A stretch of 64,000 bases of DNA from Acidobacteriota bacterium (GTDB lineage: Bacteria > Acidobacteriota > Terriglobia > Bryobacterales > UBA6623): contig WGMB01000012.1 of assembly GCA_016125275.1 (NCBI GenBank), positions 1 to 64,000 on the forward strand. The letters run 5' to 3'. This document shows positions 49,273 to 61,936 of the stretch, piece by piece. Positions within the stretch are counted from its first letter, which is position 1. The number at the start of each line of letters is the position of its first letter. The notes beneath the pieces were generated by a model. The model searched no databases and was not told the origin of the DNA. It saw only the letters and a program-made list of their open reading frames with translations. Both the position numbers and the translations under genes were made by a program.

Positions 49273-50592
49273 ATGCCGATCGAACGTCGTCAGTTCCTCA
49301 AAACCGCCGGGAGCGGTCTCGCCGCCCTGACCGCCGCCCAGTATTCCCGCGTTCTGGGCGCCAATGACCGCGTCGGCGTCGCCGTCGTCGGCGTCGGCGG
49401 ACGCGGCAAGAGCCACATCGCCGCCTTCGCCAAGAACCCCGGCTCCGAGGTCCGCCAGGTCGTCGACATCGACCAGGGTCACGCCGAAACCGCCGTGGCC
49501 TACACCGCCGAGCGGCAGGACGGCATGAAGCCGAAGGAGCTGCGCGACATGCGCGATTCCTTCGCCTCCAAGGACATCGACGTCGTCTCCATCGCCACGC
49601 CGAACTTCTGGCACGCCCTCAGCACCATCTGGGCCTGCCAAGCCGGCAAGGACGTCTACGTCGAGAAGCCCGCCAGCCACAACATCTTCGAAGGCCGCCA
49701 GATGGTCGAGGCCGCCCGCAAGTACAAGCGGATGGTGCAGGTGGGCCAGCAGAGCCGCTCCACGCCGCACAAGATCGAAGGCGTCCAGAAGCTCAAGGAC
49801 GGCATCATCGGCGAGGTCTACATGGCCAAGGGCCTGTGCTTCAAGCGCCGCAAGACCATCGGCTCGATGGAGCCGTCGAAGATTCCCCCGGGCGTCGACT
49901 ACGATCTGTGGCTGGGCCCCACCTGGCCCCGCGCCTGGCAGGAGAACCGCTTCCACTACAACTGGCACTGGTACTGGGACTTCGGCAACGGCGACATCGG
50001 CAACCAGGGCGTGCACGAGATGGACGTGGCCCGCTGGGGCCTCGGCCTCGACCTGCCCGACAATGCCTTCTCCGAGGGTGGCAAGTTCGTCTATGACGAC
50101 GACCAGCAGACGCCGAACACCCAGATCGCCGTCTTCCGCTACCCCAAGCAGGAGCTCCAGTTCGAGGTCCGCGGCATCCACACCGGCGGCGAGAGCGGCA
50201 TCCTCGAGGATTCCGGCGGCGGCGCCAACACCGTCGGCGTGCTCTTCCTGGGCAGCGACGGCTACATGACCATGCACGGCCGCGGCTACCGCGTCTTCAT
50301 GGGCGAGAAGCGCGAGCCCGGCGAGATGGTCAAGGCCGACGGCGACGAGACCTATCTGCACGTCGACAACTTCCTCAAGGCCTGCCACAGCCGCAAGCAC
50401 ACCGACCTGAACTGCGACATCGAGATCGGACACATCTCGGCCGCCCTGTGCCACATGGCCAACATCAGCTACCGCGTCCACGACAAGGTGCTGTTCAACC
50501 CGGCCTCGGAGCGCTTCATCGGCAACGACGAGGCCAACAAGCTGGTCACCCGCGACTACCGCCCGCCGTTCGTCGTGCCCGACGTCGTCTGA
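49273..50592 (+). CDS. Gfo/Idh/MocA family oxidoreductase, Tat-exported
   Basis: 'ERRQFLKTAGSGLAALTAAQYSRVLGANDRVGVAVVGVGGRGKSH', 'YVEKPASHN'; start reset to ATG 49273. Confidence 0.95.
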   Translation: MPIERRQFLKTAGSGLAALTAAQYSRVLGANDRVGVAVVGVGGRGKSHIAAFAKNPGSEVRQVVDIDQGHAETAVAYTAERQDGMKPKELRDMRDSFASKDIDVVSIATPNFWHALSTIWACQAGKDVYVEKPASHNIFEGRQMVEAARKYKRMVQVGQQSRSTPHKIEGVQKLKDGIIGEVYMAKGLCFKRRKTIGSMEPSKIPPGVDYDLWLGPTWPRAWQENRFHYNWHWYWDFGNGDIGNQGVHEMDVARWGLGLDLPDNAFSEGGKFVYDDDQQTPNTQIAVFRYPKQELQFEVRGIHTGGESGILEDSGGGANTVGVLFLGSDGYMTMHGRGYRVFMGEKREPGEMVKADGDETYLHVDNFLKACHSRKHTDLNCDIEIGHISAALCHMANISYRVHDKVLFNPASERFIGNDEANKLVTRDYRPPFVVPDVV

Positions 50593-50614
50593 GGCGGCCG
50601 CACCCGAAACGCCG

Positions 50615-50655
50615 GAGGGGCGCAAGCGAGCTTCGCTTGCGCCCCTCTTCTCTTT
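50615..50655. terminator. Strong hairpin between convergent genes, possibly bidirectional terminator
   Basis: GAGGGGCGCAAGCGAG/CTTCGCTTGCGCCCCTC followed by TTCTCTTT on + strand. Confidence 0.8.
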
Positions 50656-50668
50656 CCTCTTGCAGGCG

Positions 50669-53329
50669 TCAGAAGCTCAAGCGCAGCAGAAAGCGGAATG
50701 ACCGCCCGTCGTTGAGCGTGTTGGTGATCTGCCCAAAGTTCGGAGACGTCAGCAGCTTGCCCGGCTCGGCGAACTGCGGCCGGTTGAGCAGATTGTTCGA
50801 CTCGGCGCGCAGCGTCAGCCGGGCCTCCTGGGCCACCGGCCAAGTCCGCGAGAGCGCCGCGTTCAGGTTCTGGATGCCGTCCTTGCGAAAGGTGTTGCGG
50901 CCGATGCTGCCGCGCGCCTCGGTAGGCTGGATGAAGCTGAAGGCGTCTTCGGGCAGCCGCGCGCGGGACGTATCCGGGTGCTTCACCTTGCGCCCCAGGA
51001 TCGACGGATCGTCGATGTTCGGCCGGTCCGAGCCTGAGCCGTCCACATTGCCGTAGCCGGGCCCGTCGGAACCGGTGGAGACCGTGAACGGCGTCCCGGT
51101 CTTCACCAGCGCCACGGCGAAGATCTCCCAGTTGCGCAGCGAAGCCCGCAGCCAGCCCGGTTGCGCGTTCAGCTCCGGGCTGCGCCAGGTCAACCGCGTC
51201 ACCCAAGAGTGCGGCTGGTCGAAGTTGCTCAGGCTCTTCATGTCGTGGAACACGTCGAACTCGGTCTGGCCGCGTCCGTCCCGGGCGTCGTCGCCGGCCG
51301 CCGTGGAGGTGTAGTCCGAGCCCAAGTCGATGGCCTTGCTGAACCAGTACGACGTCTCGAAGGTAAACCCGCCCCTGCTCGGCGCGATCAGCGTCGCCTT
51401 GCCGGCGTCGTAGTAGGCGCGCCCGCCGTTGAGCGTGGTGCGGATGTCGAAATAGCGCTTGTCCGGCCGGCGGTCGTTGAGCGTCGCCGTGATCTGCTCG
51501 ATGCCGTCCACGGGCCGTCCGCGGTTGCTGTACCACAGCGTAATCAGCTTCCACGTGCGGCTGCCCACGTAGCCCAGGTTCACCCGCCAGCCGTACCACA
51601 CCGGAATCTCCCAACTGAAGTTGTACTGGTGCGAATAGGGCGCGTTCAGGTCGGGCGCGAACGCGAAATACGTGCCTCGGCCGTTGGGGTCCACCACCGT
51701 GCGGTCCAGGCCCTGCAGAGGGTCCAGAAAGTCGGGCGCCGCCACGCGGACCCGCTGGCTGTACGGGGTGTTGAAGCGGATGCTGCTGTAGGTGGTGGGA
51801 TAGAGCTCCGCGTACTGCATCCCATAGGCGCCCCGCACCACGCCCCAGCGGTCCCCGGCCCGGATCGCGAACCCGAATCGCGGCGCCACGTTGTTGCAGT
51901 CGCAGCCGAAGGGGAACTGCCCCAGCCCGTTCGCCTCCACCGGCTTCGTCCAGTACTCGTAGCGCAGGCCCAGGTTCAGCGAGACCCGGTTGTTGACCCG
52001 CCAGTCGTCCCCCGCGTAGAAGCGCCCTTCGAACTGCCGAAAGGCGCGCCGCGTGTTGCCGATCACTTCGATGTAGGTGGACGGCAGCCCCAATCGGATG
52101 TTCGTGATGGAGTCGTTGCCGAAGTTCGCGCCGAAGGAGAACTGCCCGCGGTTCGAGTTCGACTCGTCGCCGATGATCTCCCGTCGCCAGATGTCCGCGC
52201 CGAAGCTCCAGTTGTGGCGTCCCCGGTTGTGCCGCAGCGCCGCCGCCGTGCGGTAGCGATTGACCGTGCGGTCGATGGGAATGTTCGACTTCGGGCCCAA
52301 GTCGTCGTACGGCCCGCCCATCATGATCGTCGGGCCGAACGACGACTGGTCGGGCACGAGCAGCGAACCCACGCGATCGAAGGCCACGGTGTAGTCGGTC
52401 TCGGTCCGCGGCGTCCAGGCGCGCGTCCAGGTCAGCCGTGCGTCGTGGTTGCGCGTCTGCGAGTCCGGGTTCTGGCCCGCGATGAGCTGGAAGGCCTCCA
52501 CGTGCTGGGTGGTGAAGCCGTAGCGCAGCGACAGACTGTCCTTCTCGCCCAGTGACTGCGACAGCGCCCCGTTCAGAATGTCGTTGTTGATCAACTGCGG
52601 CGCGTTGGTGTTGAGGGCCCGCGGGTTGATGTCGGGCCGGTTGGGCAGCTCATCGGGATAGGCGTCCAGCATCCGCTGGATCTCCAGCCGCAGCAGCGGA
52701 TCGCCCACCGTGTCCAGCGGCGTTCGCTCGTCGGCCTTCGGCACCAGTACGTTGCCGTTGACCTGGCCCCGGTTGCGCGTCTGCTGCCCGGTGAGCGTGA
52801 AGCTGGCGCCCTTCCACAGCGGCACGCCCACGTCGAAGCCGTATTCGTTCAGCCGAGCCGGCTGCACATCGCCCACCTGGAAGAACGAGCGCGCCCGAAA
52901 GATGCTGTTGTCGTGGGTCCAGAACAGCGACCCGTGCACATCCCGCGCGCTGCTGAACGGCAGCGCCGCCGGCGTTGACGGCGACCCGCCGAACTCCGAG
53001 CCGAAGAAGTTCGACTGCACCTCGAACTCCTCCACGATCGTCGCCGTCACGCCGATCCGCTTGTTCATCTCCTTGAGAACGTTGTTGTCGATCAAGTCGA
53101 TCTGCACGTTCTCATTGCGGCGAGCCTCGCCGGACTCGGCGTCCACCACGCCCAGCAGATTGAGGTCCGTGCGCGAGGAGCCCTCCTCGGCCGCTTCGGG
53201 AACCTCCTCGAAGATGCTGGCGCCGGCCGCCTCGGCCGCCCCCGTTTCAGCCGGCGGAGAAGACTCCGGCGGCGACTGCGCCGGCAGCAACACCGGCGCA
53301 CAGAGCAGTAAGACGAGGGCGCGCATCAA
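50669..53329 (-). CDS. TonB-dependent receptor-like outer-membrane protein
   Basis: Signal peptide; 'QIDLIDNNVLKEMNKRIGVTATIVEEFEVQSNFFGSEFGG' plug-like segment; long Tyr/Trp/Asn-rich beta-barrel; C-terminal aromatic 'FRFLLRLSF'. Confidence 0.9.
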   Translation of the reverse strand: MMRALVLLLCAPVLLPAQSPPESSPPAETGAAEAAGASIFEEVPEAAEEGSSRTDLNLLGVVDAESGEARRNENVQIDLIDNNVLKEMNKRIGVTATIVEEFEVQSNFFGSEFGGSPSTPAALPFSSARDVHGSLFWTHDNSIFRARSFFQVGDVQPARLNEYGFDVGVPLWKGASFTLTGQQTRNRGQVNGNVLVPKADERTPLDTVGDPLLRLEIQRMLDAYPDELPNRPDINPRALNTNAPQLINNDILNGALSQSLGEKDSLSLRYGFTTQHVEAFQLIAGQNPDSQTRNHDARLTWTRAWTPRTETDYTVAFDRVGSLLVPDQSSFGPTIMMGGPYDDLGPKSNIPIDRTVNRYRTAAALRHNRGRHNWSFGADIWRREIIGDESNSNRGQFSFGANFGNDSITNIRLGLPSTYIEVIGNTRRAFRQFEGRFYAGDDWRVNNRVSLNLGLRYEYWTKPVEANGLGQFPFGCDCNNVAPRFGFAIRAGDRWGVVRGAYGMQYAELYPTTYSSIRFNTPYSQRVRVAAPDFLDPLQGLDRTVVDPNGRGTYFAFAPDLNAPYSHQYNFSWEIPVWYGWRVNLGYVGSRTWKLITLWYSNRGRPVDGIEQITATLNDRRPDKRYFDIRTTLNGGRAYYDAGKATLIAPSRGGFTFETSYWFSKAIDLGSDYTSTAAGDDARDGRGQTEFDVFHDMKSLSNFDQPHSWVTRLTWRSPELNAQPGWLRASLRNWEIFAVALVKTGTPFTVSTGSDGPGYGNVDGSGSDRPNIDDPSILGRKVKHPDTSRARLPEDAFSFIQPTEARGSIGRNTFRKDGIQNLNAALSRTWPVAQEARLTLRAESNNLLNRPQFAEPGKLLTSPNFGQITNTLNDGRSFRFLLRLSF

Positions 53330-53404
53330 AACGACAGACAGGTTCGAAAGAGGACAGGGGAGCCCTCTATCTTACCCCCGCTTCGGCGCCCGCCGCCCCC
53401 CGGC

Positions 53405-54412
53405 TCACTCCCAATCGGCCACGAAGATGTTGAACTCGTAGCGGCTGGTGGCGTTGCGGCTCGACGCAAACACTAGGCTCTTGCCGTCCGGCGAGAACTC
53501 CGCGAACGAAGTGAAGCCGCCGAAGTCGGTCACCTGCTCCAGGTTCTTGCCGTCGATGTCCATCAGGAACAGCTCGAACTCCCGGCTGTCGCAATGGTTC
53601 TTGTTGGACGAGAAGATGATCTTCTTGCCGTCCGGCGTGAACTGCGGCGCGAAGCTGGCGCATCCGAAGTCTGTGATCTGGCGCAGGTTCGAGCCGTCCG
53701 CATCGCCCACGAAGATCTCCATCTTCATCGGCGCCGTCAGGTCCTCGGCCAGCAGATCCAGGTACCGCCGCCGGTCGGCGCCGGTCGGGTGGTTGGCCCG
53801 CATCACCAGCTTCGAGCCGTCCGGCGAGAAGAACGCTCCGCCGTCGTAGCCGATCGCTGTGGTGATCTGCTTCTTGTCCGAGCCGTCCGGCTCCATCGAC
53901 CACAGCTCCAGATCGCCGGAAGCCTTCGAGGTGTAGATCACCCGTCCCGTCTCGAAGTTCACCGTCGCCTCGGCGTCGTAGCCCGGCGCCGTGGTCAGCC
54001 GCTCCAGGCTCTTGCCCTCCAGGTCGGTCTTGTAGATGTCATAGCTCGGGTAGACCGCCCACACGTAGCCCTTGGAGCGGTCCGGGCGCGCCGGGCAGGC
54101 GTCGCCGGAGGCGTGCGTCGAGGCGTACAGGATCTCCCGCCCGTCGGCCGTGAAGTAGCCGCAAGTCGTCACGCCCTTGCCGGTCGAGACCATCCGCACG
54201 TCCGAGCCGTCGGCGTTCATCACAAAAATCTGGTCGCACTCCAGCTCATCGCGAGTCGACTGGAAGACCAGCTTCTGGCCGTCCGGAGACCAGTACGCCT
54301 CGGCATTCTGACCGCCGTGGGTGAGCTGGCGGATGTTCTTCAGCCGCCCGGCGTCTTCGGCTGCCAGCGGCAACGCCGCCAACAGCAGCAGCAGGAACAA
54401 CGTCTTCGGCAT
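53405..54412 (-). CDS. TolB-like WD40/PD40 propeller protein
   Basis: Signal peptide; repeated 'YWSPDGQKLVFQSTRD', 'FFSPDGSKLVMRANH', 'QFTPDGKKIIFSSNKN', 'EFSPDGKSLVFASSRN'. Confidence 0.94.
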   Translation of the reverse strand: MPKTLFLLLLLAALPLAAEDAGRLKNIRQLTHGGQNAEAYWSPDGQKLVFQSTRDELECDQIFVMNADGSDVRMVSTGKGVTTCGYFTADGREILYASTHASGDACPARPDRSKGYVWAVYPSYDIYKTDLEGKSLERLTTAPGYDAEATVNFETGRVIYTSKASGDLELWSMEPDGSDKKQITTAIGYDGGAFFSPDGSKLVMRANHPTGADRRRYLDLLAEDLTAPMKMEIFVGDADGSNLRQITDFGCASFAPQFTPDGKKIIFSSNKNHCDSREFELFLMDIDGKNLEQVTDFGGFTSFAEFSPDGKSLVFASSRNATSRYEFNIFVADWE

Positions 54413-54560
54413 CGGTCGGGGCTCGCATCGCATGGTTTGCATTATCCCATTGATTCAACGGCACATAGGAAAGCCACTCGCGACCCCTTGGGGATCAACA
54501 GCAGCAACCCACAACATCTAGTAGCTGTTTTCCTTTACTTTCAAATTCCACAAGAGTAGT

Positions 54561-58289
<3,729 letters not shown>

Positions 58290-58319
58290 CCCTGCCCGGA
58301 CGCCGCCCGGTCGATTACC

Positions 58320-58913
58320 ATGACGGTTATGCGATGGGCCTTGGCAGCGCTCCTGATGGTTTGCGGGTCGGTCTCCGCCTTCGCGCAGGAGGCCCCCGCG
58401 CCCCAGCAAGAGGCCGCCGCGCCGGCGCAGCAGCAGCCCGAAGGCATGATTCCCCGCTGGGAGGTCGTTGAGATCGCCCAACAGCTCAAGACGCACGCCG
58501 GCGGCGTGGAGAAGATCCTCGAGCAGGTGCGCCCCAAGGAGTGGATCCAGGACGGCGCTCCGGCCGCCTACGTCGACCAGCACGAGAGCCTTCTGCAGGA
58601 CCTCGGCTACCTGTCGCGCTCGGCCGAGATCCTGGAGCACAACCCGGAGAAGCTGACCGTGGTGATCGACACCTTCCTCTGGCTCGATCGCCTGCACTCG
58701 ATGATCGACTCCATGAGCCTCGGCGTGCGCAAGTATCAGAGCGACCCCATCGCCGACCTGCTCGACTCCGCCGCCCGCCGCAACACCACCGCCATCGAGC
58801 AGCTCAAGGGCTACATGCGGCAGTTGGCCTCGAACACCGAGAACGAGATGGCGATCGCCTACGACGAGACCCAGCGCTGCCGCCAGGAACTCCTCACGCA
58901 GCCCCGCAAATGA
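58320..58913 (+). CDS. Exported hypothetical helical protein
   Basis: Signal peptide; 197-aa coherent ORF. Confidence 0.8.
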   Translation: MTVMRWALAALLMVCGSVSAFAQEAPAPQQEAAAPAQQQPEGMIPRWEVVEIAQQLKTHAGGVEKILEQVRPKEWIQDGAPAAYVDQHESLLQDLGYLSRSAEILEHNPEKLTVVIDTFLWLDRLHSMIDSMSLGVRKYQSDPIADLLDSAARRNTTAIEQLKGYMRQLASNTENEMAIAYDETQRCRQELLTQPRK

Positions 58914-59077
58914 CGCCTCCTCAGCCGCCCAACGAGAGGCCGCCGACCCCGTTTCGGTGTCACATCTGTGAGCAGCCCTCCGAAAGAATCTGCACGCGCT
59001 GTACTCGCGACGCCTGCGAGAATCATCTTTGTGAGAAGTGCGGTCGTTGCAGCGACTGTTGCACCTGCGAAAGCTGA
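58910..59077 (+). CDS. 55-aa Cys-rich putative zinc-binding microprotein (mis-started in ORF track)
   Basis: ATGA overlap with previous gene; MTPPQPPNERPPTPFRCHICEQPSERICTRCTRDACENHLCEKCGRCSDCCTCES. Confidence 0.75.
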   Translation: MTPPQPPNERPPTPFRCHICEQPSERICTRCTRDACENHLCEKCGRCSDCCTCES

Positions 59078-59198
59078 AGGTTGCGTCCGGATCCTCGGCC
59101 CTGTTCCTCCGCAAATCCGGATGAAACCATCACAGTTGTCGGAATCGGCGGTCCGGTCCCCGGCCGGCGCGGCTTCGGCGGGCGCACCGTAACTGCTT

Positions 59199-60608
59199 TT
59201 GTTTGTTAGACCAAGCTCCACGCTGGGGCGCAACGGATGTGGCATGGCGCCTGAAATGCAGTCTATGGAGTCCGAGGTCCTCGGTCCGGAGGGGACCTTT
59301 GCGCCGACGACGGCACAGATTGCGATGAAAACCCGTCCCCAGCGCCCGGAGGGAAGTTCCCTGCTGCGAGGCGGAGCTCTGTCCACCATCGACCAGGGCA
59401 TGGTCAGCGGCGCGAGCTTTTTGACCACCGTCGCCACCGGCCGAGCCTGCGGAGCCGAAGGCCTCGGCGCCTACGCCTTGGCGTTGGGCGTGCTCATGAC
59501 CGTGGCGGTGGCCCAGGGCGCTCTGCTCTCCAAGCCTTACATCAACCTCCACCGCTCCGCCGAGCGGCCCCGCGAATACGCCGGCGGAACCCTGCTGCTG
59601 ACCATCGCCTTCGGCCTCGCCGGCGCGCTGCTGATGGCGGCGGCCTCCGGCGCTCTGGCTCTGGGCGGAGCCCCCGGAGAGCTGACCGCGGCGCTGCTGG
59701 CCGCCGCCGCCGCGCTTCCCTTCGTGCTGCTGAGGGACTGCTTGCGGCAGTACCTGTTCGCCCACCTGCTGCTGCGCCGGACGCTGCTGATGGACGCCGT
59801 CTGGGTCGGGCTGCAGCTCGCCGTGGTGGCGGCGCTGTTCGGCCTGGGTCTGCTCACGCCCGTCTCGGCCTTCGCCGCCATCGGCGGGGCGGCCTTGGTC
59901 ACCGCGGCGACCGGCGTTTGGACGCTGCGCCACGAGTTCCGGTTCGGCGCGGCGGCTTTTCGCGACGCCTGGCGGACCAGTTGGCGGTTCGGCTTCTGGA
60001 CCACCCTCTCGGAGCTGTGCCAGCAGAGCCGCACGCACCTGGTGCAGTGGCTGCTGGTCCTGATGCAGGGCTTGCAGGCGGCCGGCGCGCTGGCGGCGGC
60101 CCTGTCGATCGTGCGGATCGTGAATCCTTTGTTATTGAGTCTGTCCAATGTCGGCGAGCCGCACCTGGCGCGGGCTTACGCCGAAGGCGGCGCCCGCAAG
60201 GTGCAGGGCATCGCCATGAAGATGGCCGCGCTGGCTTCGGCCGCGCTGGCCCCCATCTGTTTGCTGGCCGCCTGGCAGGGCCAAGCGGTGATCTCTCTGT
60301 TGTTCGGCAAGTCCCTCGAGGTGGAGGGTTCGGTGCTCGGCCTGCTGCTGGCCTCGGTGGCGCTGGGCGTGGCGGCCTACCCCTTCTCGGCGTCTCTGTA
60401 CGCCGTGGGACGGCCGCAGACGGCGTTGAACGTTCGCGTGCTGGCGCTGCTTGCCGGCGCCGTCTCGGCCTTGGCGCTCACGCCTCGGCTCGGGGCCCAA
60501 GGCGCCGCGGCCAGCTTGGTCGTCTCGGCGGGCGTCGCCCTGCTCTTGTTATTGGTCCTGTTTGCGCGCGCCGCGCGCCCCTCGGAACCCGTTCCGGAGG
60601 CTACGTGA
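59199..60608 (+). CDS. Polysaccharide biosynthesis / oligosaccharide flippase-like membrane protein (start uncertain)
   Basis: Many TM helices in a MOP-superfamily-like pattern; next to glycosyltransferase. Confidence 0.85.
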   Translation: MFVRPSSTLGRNGCGMAPEMQSMESEVLGPEGTFAPTTAQIAMKTRPQRPEGSSLLRGGALSTIDQGMVSGASFLTTVATGRACGAEGLGAYALALGVLMTVAVAQGALLSKPYINLHRSAERPREYAGGTLLLTIAFGLAGALLMAAASGALALGGAPGELTAALLAAAAALPFVLLRDCLRQYLFAHLLLRRTLLMDAVWVGLQLAVVAALFGLGLLTPVSAFAAIGGAALVTAATGVWTLRHEFRFGAAAFRDAWRTSWRFGFWTTLSELCQQSRTHLVQWLLVLMQGLQAAGALAAALSIVRIVNPLLLSLSNVGEPHLARAYAEGGARKVQGIAMKMAALASAALAPICLLAAWQGQAVISLLFGKSLEVEGSVLGLLLASVALGVAAYPFSASLYAVGRPQTALNVRVLALLAGAVSALALTPRLGAQGAAASLVVSAGVALLLLLVLFARAARPSEPVPEAT

Positions 60609-61891
60609 AGGTCCTGTTGGTCCACAACTTCTACCAGAAACTGGGCGGCGAGGACGTCTCGGTGGACGCCGAGGCCGATTTGCTCGAAAGCCGGGGACAT
60701 GAGGTGATCCGCTACAGCAGGCGGAGCGCCGACGTCTCCACTATGCCCGCCTGGAAGGTCGCCCTGGGAGCCGTCTGGAGCCCCCGTACGTTTCTCGAAG
60801 TCCGCGCCCTCATCAAGAGCCGCCGCCCGGACGTGCTGCACTGCACCAACAACTTCCCGTTGGTCTCGCCCTCGGTCTACGAGGCCGCTTCGGTCGAAAG
60901 CGTCCCCGTGGTGCAGGCCCTGCGCAACTATCGCTCGATGTGCGCCAACGCCTGCTTCTTCCGCAACGACAAGCCGTGCGAGATCTGCCTGACCAAGTCC
61001 ATCGCCTGGCCGGCCGTCGTCAACGCCTGCTACAAGTCCAGCCGCACCGCGTCGAGCATCTTCCTGGCGTGGCAGTGGATGCAGCGCGCCGCCGACTCCA
61101 AGATCTCCCGCTACTACACGCTGACGGACTTCGCCCGGACCAAGTATCTGGCCGCCGGGTTCGACCCCGACCGCGTGGACGTCAAGCCGAACTTCATCGA
61201 CCCGGACCCCGGCCCGGGCCCGCGCGACGGCGGATACGCCCTCTTCGCCGGACGCCTCTCGCCGGAAAAAGGCATCGAGGTACTGCTGAAGGCCTGGCGC
61301 ATCGTCGGCGACCGCGGCCTGCTCAAGATCGTCGGCGACGGCCCCGACCAGCCTTTGGTCCAGCAAGCCCTGGCCGAAGGCCTGCGCTGCGAGTACCTGG
61401 GCCAGCAGCCCCAGAACGAAGTCCTCAACCTGGCTGGCGGCGCCTCCTTCGTCATCATGTCGTCGACGGTGTTCGAGACCTTCGGCCGCACGATCATTGA
61501 AGCGTTTTCCCGCGGCGTGCCCGTCATCGTGCCGCGGCTGGGAGCTTTGGGCGAGCTCGTTCGCGACGGAGTCACCGGCCTCTGCTTCGAGCCCGGCGAC
61601 TCCGAGGGGCTGGCGCGCTGCGCCATCGAGCTGATCGGAAATCCCAGCCTCTGCCGACGCATGGGCGAGGCCGCCCGGCTGGAGTACGAACGCCACTACA
61701 CCGCCGACGCGAACCACCTCAAGCTGGTCTCCATCTACCAGCGCGCCATCGAAACCCAGCGGGGCGGATCGAGCGATCCGCGCAAGTCCGAGGACCATCT
61801 GCGGCAACCGGCCGGCGAGCATTCGGCGCATTCGGGGAGCCTCGCCTGCGCCCTGCCCTCCGACGCCCCCGACAGCCCGGCTTCCCATTGA
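60605..61891 (+). CDS. Family 4 (GT-B) glycosyltransferase
   Basis: 'VLLVHNFYQKLGGEDVSVDAEADLLESRGHEV', 'LFAGRLSPEKGIEVLLKAW', 'ESFGRTIIEAFSRGVPVI'-type motif (here ETFGRTIIEAFSRGVPVI); GTG start overlapping the previous stop. Confidence 0.95.
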   Translation: MKVLLVHNFYQKLGGEDVSVDAEADLLESRGHEVIRYSRRSADVSTMPAWKVALGAVWSPRTFLEVRALIKSRRPDVLHCTNNFPLVSPSVYEAASVESVPVVQALRNYRSMCANACFFRNDKPCEICLTKSIAWPAVVNACYKSSRTASSIFLAWQWMQRAADSKISRYYTLTDFARTKYLAAGFDPDRVDVKPNFIDPDPGPGPRDGGYALFAGRLSPEKGIEVLLKAWRIVGDRGLLKIVGDGPDQPLVQQALAEGLRCEYLGQQPQNEVLNLAGGASFVIMSSTVFETFGRTIIEAFSRGVPVIVPRLGALGELVRDGVTGLCFEPGDSEGLARCAIELIGNPSLCRRMGEAARLEYERHYTADANHLKLVSIYQRAIETQRGGSSDPRKSEDHLRQPAGEHSAHSGSLACALPSDAPDSPASH

Positions 61892-61936
61892 CAACACAAG
61901 GCTTGCCCCCTAAACTCAAGGCCGACTCGAGGCCCC

